From Myroides sp. N17-2 (GTDB lineage Bacteria; Bacteroidota; Bacteroidia; Flavobacteriales; Flavobacteriaceae), in assembly GCF_002286775.1 (NCBI RefSeq), contig NZ_NSGJ01000046.1, positions 1 to 39,199 of the forward strand: DNA of 39,199 nucleotides, in the 5' to 3' direction. The notes below the pieces were generated by a model, which was given only the letters and a program-made list of their open reading frames with translations, had not been told where the DNA came from and searched no databases. Positions 33,385-39,199 of this stretch are shown in pieces (position 1 is the first letter of the stretch; the number at the start of each line of letters is the position of its first letter). A program made the position numbers and the translations under genes.

Positions 33385-33828
33385 TTATTTAGAAAAACTC
33401 ACTAATTCAATTGAAGAGATGTCTTTGTGATTTATCGGACTAACTTTCGCATCAGCTCTGTTTAGTTCCTCAATCTTATATCTCAATACTTCCCCTGTGG
33501 CTGTGTTGCTTAAGCTGATTACATCTCCATTAAGCACCCATTGACCATTAGATTTCTCTAAACTGTACTTGTCAACAGCATTGTAAACTCCCCCTTTCAT
33601 AATATCAACCTCTACAGCTGATTTCTGATAAGCTTCTTTCTCGCTTCTATTAACATCCGCTTCGAAATCATAGTGAGCTACAATCCACTTTTTTTCAATG
33701 TTAATACCACTTACACCTAGAGAAGTTTCTTCTTTAACATTTAAACTATCGTCAGCACTACAGCTAACAGATAACATACTTAAACCTAAAACCAAAACTC
33801 CAACTAAAACTTGCGCACATTGTCTCAT
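33385..33828 (-). CDS. Small lipoprotein, lipocalin-like, function unknown
   Basis: A 147-aa exported protein with a lipoprotein signal peptide (lipobox LSVSC, Cys23). The mature part looks beta-rich: EKKWIVAHYDF, VEVDIMKGGVYNAVDKYSLEKSNGQWVLNGDVISLSNTATGEVLRYKIEEL. The sequence G-x-W-x-L-x-x-x-x-I-x-L resembles the repeats of lipocalin-like lipoproteins common in Bacteroidota. I cannot assign a specific family or role. It may be expressed from a promoter about 230 nt upstream (-7 element at 34073-34066), beside a palindrome of CRP/FNR type. Confidence 0.7.
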   Translation of the reverse strand: MRQCAQVLVGVLVLGLSMLSVSCSADDSLNVKEETSLGVSGINIEKKWIVAHYDFEADVNRSEKEAYQKSAVEVDIMKGGVYNAVDKYSLEKSNGQWVLNGDVISLSNTATGEVLRYKIEELNRADAKVSPINHKDISSIELVSFSK

Positions 33829-34065
33829 AATGCAATAATTAAAAAAAATTATAGAATAATCTTTTCTAATCCGTACGTACTTCCTTCTCCCAATGGAAGC
33901 TTTAATACATCAACTGCCTTGTATTTTCCCCATTTCGACTGTTATAACTTATTAAAGTTATAAGTAATAAACACAATTAAGCTTACATAATAAAAACAGA
34001 CTAAAAAAGACGTTTTTAAATATTAGGTAACTCCGACATTGTTACCTCTCTCTTATTTACTGATA

Positions 34066-34110
34066 CAAATGTATAATGCTACTTTACACTTCGATATGAC
34101 ATAAGTCATA
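34066..34110 (-). promoter_or_regulatory. Candidate promoter with a CRP/FNR-like palindrome
   Basis: On the minus strand a -7 element TAcaTTTG (34073-34066) predicts a start near 34061. The palindrome TATGAC-N4-GTCATA (34095-34110) is centred about 41-42 bp upstream of that start, the spacing used by class II activators of the CRP/FNR family. The downstream gene is the small lipoprotein, with a leader of about 230 nt. Confidence 0.35.
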
Positions 34111-34606
34111 CTTAAACTCTGTATTTACTGATACATTAAAGAATAACTTGTAATAATATCTTAATATTTTTAATATTTTAAAAACAATAAAAATCACGTT
34201 ATGCGACCAATATAAGAATGCGTTATTTTTTTAACAAATGAGGCTGTAAGAATAGAAAAATACAAGATTAAATTTCAAATTAAAGAATTTATAAAATAAG
34301 AGCTTTTCTTAAAGAATTCTTTCCATTATAAATTACATAAAAATACTTAAAAAGTAAAATTTAACATTTTTTAAACAAAAACTAAGCAATAAAAACAACA
34401 TATATTACTTAAAAACAGATATTTAATCTTCATACTTCAATACATATTTACTTTACTTTATTACTATTCTTTCAGAACTCATTCTATACATAGACTTAAA
34501 TATTCTGTTTTTTTGATTATTTATTTAGGCCAACTCTATAAGCTACGCTACTAAAGATTATATACATTATCATATCACGTGCTTAATTTCTATTTATTAT
34601 GACTAA

Positions 34607-34639
34607 TAGTGAAATTACATAATATGTAATTAGTCACTA
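34607..34639. repeat. Strong hairpin in the gene desert
   Basis: TAGTGA (34607-34612) and AATTACAT (34613-34620) pair with ATGTAATT (34624-34631) and TCACTA (34634-34639). The loop is 3 nt and there is a 2-nt bulge, a 14-bp stem in all. It has no T tract and no neighbouring gene. It could be a structured RNA, a binding site or a transposon-end remnant. Confidence 0.6.
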
Positions 34640-35310
34640 TCTAGAATTCCTTTTATCAAAATCATCTTGTATTACATTAGAATCAATACTACTATCACAA
34701 ATCAGACACTTCATTGTCATACCACAAATTACTAAACTATAACAAATCATCATTTTTTTTATAAAAAACTCAATCCCTTTCACTTTTATTACATTTTTAA
34801 AACCGAACAATAAACTTCATCATAGAAACTAGTAGAGTCCATTTGATAAACAAAACCTTGCTTCATTTTAGAACAAAAAAAAGATTCCAGAATTTCTGAT
34901 AGTAATCCCCATTACATCAGAAACCTGAAATCTACAAACACAATAACTCCTACGTCATAAATCAAATACAAGTGTCTCACCTAAAAACACCCCGTATGCC
35001 TCATTATCATCATTTCAATTTATATTAAAATGTGAGCTACAATAAACAACATTCCAAAAACCATTCCTTTTTGACTCTTCTATCCATATTAATTTTACTT
35101 ATATGTCATTTTATTTGGTCTAGAGAATAAATAACAACACATAATATAAAGTATGTCAAAGTAAACGATAACTAAATATGAAATACTAATTAAGAATATT
35201 AAAACCATTCCCTCTCACTAATTTCTATACAATAATGAAACATCAATTAAATTCGATGTTCACTTCAAGAAGAATAAGACACGATAATCTATCGTTTCAA
35301 GATTAGCAAT

Positions 35311-35355
35311 AAAAAAAGTCCTAATAATCATAACACTATTAGGACTCTTTTTTCT
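35311..35355 (-). terminator. Terminator of bioB
   Basis: AAAAAAAGTCCTAATA (35311-35326) pairs with TATTAGGACT (35337-35346), with T residues beyond. On the minus strand the A run becomes the T tract, 26 nt after the bioB stop. Confidence 0.85.
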
Positions 35356-35380
35356 TTAACCTAGAATAAGATATAATGGC

Positions 35381-36355
35381 TTATATCGCGAACTCTTTTT
35401 TAGCTTTCATAGGGTTTAAGCCAAGATTTTTAAGTAACAACTGATCTGCTGATAGACTAGGATTTGGTGTTACTAATAATGTCTCATTATCACCAGAGAA
35501 CATAGAGTTAGCCCCAGCCATAAAGCACATCGCTTGTTCGTATTCAGACATTTCTACACGGCCAGCACTAAGTCTGACCATCGTTTTAGGCATTACAATT
35601 CGGGCTGTGGCAATCATTCTAATCATATCCCAAGTATCTACTTTAGGCATATCCTCCATAGGCGTTCCCTTCACACGTACTAACGCGTTAATAGGCACAG
35701 ACTCCGGGTGCTTCTCCATCGTCGATAGTGTATGTAACATAGATATTCTATCCTCATCTTTCTCACCTAATCCTATGATTCCCCCAGAACACACAGTGAT
35801 TCCCGCCTTTCGGACATTATCTATTGTATTGATTCTATTAGAGAATTTACGTGTTGAAATTACATTCTCATAATGATCCTCTGAAGTATCTAAATTGTGG
35901 TTATAAGCATATAATCCAGCCTCTTGCAGTCGCTGTGCTTGATCTTCGGTCAGCATACCTAAAGTACAGCATACCTCTAATCCCATATCATTAACTCCTT
36001 TAACCATATCTATTACCTTATCAAAGTCTCGATTATCACGTACTTCTCTCCAAGCTGCGGCCATACAGAAGCGAGATGAACCACTATCCTTAGCCTTCTG
36101 TGCTGTATCTAATACTTTCTGTAAGGGCAGAAGGCTTTGTACCTTTATATCCGTATGATATCTAGCAGCCTGTCCACAGTATGAACAGTCCTCTGTACAT
36201 CCCCCTGTCTTAATAGATAACAACGTACTAACTTGAACTTCGTTAGGGTTGTGATATTCGCGGTGTACTATAGAGGCTTGATAAATCAATTCTAATAAAG
36301 GAGTGTCATATACCTTTTGTATCTCTTGCTTTGTCCAGTCGTGTCTAATGTTCAT
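35381..36355 (-). CDS. bioB: Biotin synthase
   Basis: The radical SAM enzyme that inserts sulfur into dethiobiotin, the last step of biotin synthesis. The SAM-binding [4Fe-4S] cysteines are Cys53, Cys57 and Cys60 in GGCTEDCSYCGQA. The auxiliary [2Fe-2S] ligands are visible as Cys in RFCMAAAWRE, EVCCTLG and TVCSGGIIG and Arg in RLSAGRVEM. The YNHNLDTSEDHY substrate region is intact. At 324 aa the length is normal. It is not next to other bio genes; upstream lies a minus-strand -7 element (TAttTTTG, 36395-36388), about 32 nt before the ATG. Confidence 0.97.
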   Translation of the reverse strand: MNIRHDWTKQEIQKVYDTPLLELIYQASIVHREYHNPNEVQVSTLLSIKTGGCTEDCSYCGQAARYHTDIKVQSLLPLQKVLDTAQKAKDSGSSRFCMAAAWREVRDNRDFDKVIDMVKGVNDMGLEVCCTLGMLTEDQAQRLQEAGLYAYNHNLDTSEDHYENVISTRKFSNRINTIDNVRKAGITVCSGGIIGLGEKDEDRISMLHTLSTMEKHPESVPINALVRVKGTPMEDMPKVDTWDMIRMIATARIVMPKTMVRLSAGRVEMSEYEQAMCFMAGANSMFSGDNETLLVTPNPSLSADQLLLKNLGLNPMKAKKEFAI

Positions 36356-36796
36356 ATTATTTGTTGTTAGTTTTTTTATTACACGTCCAAAAATAAAGGG
36401 AATGTCACAGAGCGTGATAGTCCACTTTTATATTCACACCTCATCCGCTTTAATATTATATTTAAACAGCTCTCCTAAGAAGAAAAGAAGCAATACCCTT
36501 TCAGTGTATATTAAGATTCTTAAAAAATAATTCAATTATATCCACCAAATACAACATCTTACTCAATGTATTAAAATTCAAATACTTACTTATTTTTTAC
36601 TTCTAAAATGCGATTATATAAATTTAAAGTATTTCGGATTTCATTAAGCTTATTTAAACTAAAACTTATTTACAAAGAATCATTAGCATATTTATAATTA
36701 ATTTAATACATTAAACACAATAAGGCATTACTTTTGCTGTTATATGAAGTAACAACAATATTTATATCAATTATATAATTTAGTTTAAATTAGAAA
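36356..36796. other. Divergent promoter region between bioB and the LTA-synthase-like gene
   Basis: These 441 bp hold the bioB -7 element (36395-36388, minus strand) and a plus-strand TActTTTG (36729-36736) that lies 60 nt before the ATG at 36797. I see no BirA-like dyad and no gene; a 75-codon frame at 36303-36530 has no family features. Confidence 0.55.
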
Positions 36797-38878
36797 ATGT
36801 CAACAAATTCATCGTTTTTCACTCCTTATAAGTACTTGTTATCCTTATACCTTGTGCTTAATATTCTACTTAGAATAGTCTTAATTAATCACCCCATAAC
36901 AAATTCAAGTTTTGGTATAGGAGAACTGCTTTTAATATTCTCATTAGGATTATTACGAGACGCAGTTATATTCACTTTAGCTTTCTCAGTATTTTGGTTA
37001 TACTTTATATTCATATCTGATGAAAAGTATAAGAAACCGTATGGCTATATCATTTTTGCCATATTAGTTGGATTGTGGGGATGGGTTACATTTGGCAAAA
37101 CGATTTTCAATGAATACGGAGGAATATTACCTGAATTAGCGATAGCATTCTTATCTATAAAGACTGCATTTTTTGGATTATGCTTATTCTTACCAACTAA
37201 AAGAATCTTTATAAGAAGGTTTAACTATGCCTTCGTGTTATTTCTATTCATTCTTGTCTTAGTTCAGAATACGATAAGTGAATTCTTTTTTTGGAATGAG
37301 TTTGGGGTGAGATACAATTTTATTGCAGTGGATTATCTTGTTTATACTAATGAAGTCATTGGTAACATAATGGAATCTTATCCTGTAGTTCCTTTGTTTA
37401 TTGGTATCGGAGCGATCACTCTAGTGGCGACCTATTTTACTTACAAAAAAACTGCACAAGTAGTCAAACACATCGTTCCTTTTAGAAATAAAGTTATTTT
37501 CAGTATCTGTTACCTAATTATGTTCGCTTTTTCGCTAGCGTTAGCAAATAAGATTATGAATCCAGTTAATACAGATAATATATTTAGTGAAGAACTAGAG
37601 AGCAATGGAGTGTACAAATTCTATCAAGCGTTTAATAATAGCGTAATTGACTATATGAAATTTTACAAGACACTTCCACAAGAAGAAATAACAAAAAACA
37701 TAAAACAATTCTATGCTGATTATAACGGTGGGGAGTCTTTATTAAGAACTATACAATCAGATACCGCAGCTAGTAAGAAAAATGTAGTATTGATTAGTAT
37801 AGAGAGCCTTAGTGCAGACTTTATGGAATTTTATGGGAATGATAAAAAGCTTACTCCGTTCTTAGATAGTTTAGCTAAGAAGAGTGTGTTCTTTACTACT
37901 ACATATGCTACAGGTAATAGAACAGTACGCGGATTAGAAGCGATCACGATGTGTATCCCTCCTTCTCCAGGTGAGAGTGTGGTAAAACGTCAAGATAATA
38001 AAGACAAATTTACGACAGGTGCTATATTTGCCCAAAATGGATACGCAGTTAAGTATTTATATGGAGGAGATGCTTACTTCGATAATATGCAAGACTTCTT
38101 CAGTGGTAACGGATATGATATCGTAGATAAAGCAAGTTTCAAGCCTAATCAGATCACATTTCAGAATATTTGGGGAGTAGCTGATGGAGATATGGCAAAC
38201 AAGGCAATAGAAGTAATGAATGAAGAGTTTAAAACAGGACAACCTTTCTTTAACCACATAATGACTGTGAGTAATCACCGCCCTTTTACCTATCCTAATG
38301 GAGTAATAAAAGACAAAGATCTAGATAGTAGTAGAGATAAAGGAGTAAGATATACAGATTATGCTATCAAACAGTTCTTCGAACTAGCAGAGAAACAACC
38401 GTGGTATGACAATACTATATTTGTCATCCTTGCAGATCACTGTGCTTCTAGTGCAGGTAAAACACAATTGCCACTAGATAAATACAGAATCCCAGCGATG
38501 ATCTATGCTCCACAAGGGTTAGTACCTCTGCAGTATGATAAGATGATCTCGCAGATAGATGTACTTCCTACTCTATTAGGAATTCTAAACATCAAGTATA
38601 ACTCTAAATTCTTCGGTACAGATGTATTAAAAGAATCTTATGTGCCTAGAGCCTTTATCGCTACATATCAAGATTTAGGATTTATAAGAGATAATACATT
38701 GACAATCTTAAGCCCTAATCAAAAGGTAAAACAATACTCGTTTGAAGGAAATAAGGCAAATGAAGTGATGACACCTATCAATGAAATTAGCGTGCCAAAT
38801 CAAAAATATGTAGACGAAGCTGTATCATTCTATCAGTTCACTGCAGAACAATTACAGAACAAGAAATACAATAGGTAA
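36797..38878 (+). CDS. LTA-synthase-like membrane sulfatase/phosphotransferase
   Basis: A 693-aa inner-membrane enzyme of the alkaline phosphatase superfamily, LtaS/phosphoglycerol transferase type. Five transmembrane helices lie in the first 250 residues (about 13-31, 43-73, 82-100, 114-132, 142-160, with a further one near 198-214 and 231-250). A large periplasmic catalytic domain follows from about 325. Metal ligand Glu336 (ISIESLS) and nucleophile Thr376 (ATGNRTVRG) are present, as are the later FNHIMTVSNHRPF and ILADHCASS metal-binding motifs. The family moves phosphoglycerol or phosphoethanolamine groups onto lipids or glycans. Gram-negative bacteria lack lipoteichoic acid, so the acceptor here is unknown; lipid A, a glycan or a capsule are possibilities. 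Confidence 0.9.
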   Translation: MSTNSSFFTPYKYLLSLYLVLNILLRIVLINHPITNSSFGIGELLLIFSLGLLRDAVIFTLAFSVFWLYFIFISDEKYKKPYGYIIFAILVGLWGWVTFGKTIFNEYGGILPELAIAFLSIKTAFFGLCLFLPTKRIFIRRFNYAFVLFLFILVLVQNTISEFFFWNEFGVRYNFIAVDYLVYTNEVIGNIMESYPVVPLFIGIGAITLVATYFTYKKTAQVVKHIVPFRNKVIFSICYLIMFAFSLALANKIMNPVNTDNIFSEELESNGVYKFYQAFNNSVIDYMKFYKTLPQEEITKNIKQFYADYNGGESLLRTIQSDTAASKKNVVLISIESLSADFMEFYGNDKKLTPFLDSLAKKSVFFTTTYATGNRTVRGLEAITMCIPPSPGESVVKRQDNKDKFTTGAIFAQNGYAVKYLYGGDAYFDNMQDFFSGNGYDIVDKASFKPNQITFQNIWGVADGDMANKAIEVMNEEFKTGQPFFNHIMTVSNHRPFTYPNGVIKDKDLDSSRDKGVRYTDYAIKQFFELAEKQPWYDNTIFVILADHCASSAGKTQLPLDKYRIPAMIYAPQGLVPLQYDKMISQIDVLPTLLGILNIKYNSKFFGTDVLKESYVPRAFIATYQDLGFIRDNTLTILSPNQKVKQYSFEGNKANEVMTPINEISVPNQKYVDEAVSFYQFTAEQLQNKKYNR

Positions 38879-39199
38879 TACCTTAAATATGCAACTACAT
38901 TTACTGTGAATTAATTCTCGTTTAACCCAGAATCGTGATAGACAGATAAACGAAAAGTAATTATACAAAATAGATCTGAATTAGTGATTTAAGCATACCA
39001 TAGTATGGTTATAGAGCTAATGAAAGAGCTATAAAGTAGAATTGCTTTGTAGTATTTGGCTATCGCTGATTCTGGGTTTAAATGGATCAATCTCAAAAGT
39101 TGTGTGTGAATTAAAAACTACAGATCTTTGTAATGATAAATAATAAACGTGGAAAACTATATTGAGTTTATAAAAATGATTTTACCTGAGTTTTTAGTA
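38879..39199. repeat. Right-end region with a long imperfect inverted repeat
   Basis: No gene is visible. TTTAACCCAGAATC (38921-38934) and GATAG (38937-38941) pair with CTATC (39060-39064) and GATTCTGGGTTTAAA (39068-39082), arms of about 21 nt enclosing about 118 bp. TGTGAATTAA occurs directly at 38905-38914 and again at 39105-39114, 200 bp apart. The layout resembles a small non-autonomous element, although the direct repeats are not equally spaced from the arms. Confidence 0.5.

Larger units (their letters stand above)
33829..35310. other. 1.5-kb AT-rich gene desert
   Basis: There are no open frames of note on either strand and I see no RNA gene I recognise. The left part holds a minus-strand -7 element and a 16-bp palindrome. 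Two copies of TATTTACTGATACA (34054-34067 and 34122-34135) lie 68 bp apart. A strong hairpin lies at 34607-34639. The rest looks like unstructured, very AT-rich DNA, possibly a decayed gene or an island insertion point. Confidence 0.6.

Noticed and set aside
36303..36530. 75-codon plus-strand frame over the bioB start
   Set aside because: It is antisense to the conserved bioB N terminus and has no family features.
1..39199. tRNA or rRNA genes and insertion sequences
   Set aside because: I looked for tRNA T-loop signatures, transposase frames and terminal repeats around them and found none that hold up.

Overview
The window reads as chromosomal DNA of a member of the Bacteroidota, class Flavobacteriia; a Myroides-like organism is my best guess, unconfirmed. 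The evidence is the AT-rich composition, a SusC/SusD pair, Bacteroidota-type -7 promoter elements (TAnnTTTG) before many genes, fused alpha/beta E1 dehydrogenases, a DUF4294 protein, and a DnaX of flavobacterial type. I see no phage, insertion sequence, CRISPR array, rRNA or tRNA.

Layout. 1-942: repeat-rich non-coding DNA with an 11-nt repeat array and AT palindromes. 943-3139: a response regulator and its histidine kinase. 3775-8211: a SusC/SusD outer-membrane uptake pair. 8414-13380 (minus strand): a WYL regulator, a CvfB-like S1 protein, dnaX and a DUF4294 protein. 13538-17643 (plus): an M42 aminopeptidase, an SseB-like protein paired with a type A chloramphenicol acetyltransferase (CAT)-like enzyme, and a Bcr/CflA efflux pump. 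17738-25486 (minus): an alpha-oxoamine synthase, a long E1 dehydrogenase, then E1 - purC - nitroreductase as a probable operon. 26301-27030 (plus): a cobalamin riboswitch, a 28-codon ORF and a hotdog thioesterase. 27190-30791 (minus): a complete catecholate/petrobactin-type iron-siderophore ABC transporter. 31116-33302: a LysR regulator divergent from a YnfM-like MFS exporter. 33385-33828: a small lipoprotein, followed by a 1.5-kb gene desert. 35381-36355: bioB. 36797-38878: an LTA-synthase-like alkaline-phosphatase-superfamily membrane enzyme.

Most notable points. (1) dnaX is interrupted exactly at a ten-A run that contains A AAA AAG, the E. coli dnaX -1 frameshift heptamer. Frame 0 stops five codons later, after a 361-aa gamma-like product, and the -1 frame continues to a tau-like product of about 621 aa. 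(2) A well-formed B12 riboswitch, with its own promoter at the right distance, precedes no recognisable B12 gene, only an unknown 28-aa ORF and a thioesterase. (3) Imperfect 11-nt tandem repeats occur in two separate intergenic regions. (4) The long E1 enzyme carries Asn and Asp where the family's thiamine-diphosphate motif normally has Asp and Asn. (5) A compact candidate small RNA with its own promoter and terminator lies near 9690-9780.

All family assignments come from recognising sequence motifs by eye; no database search was possible.
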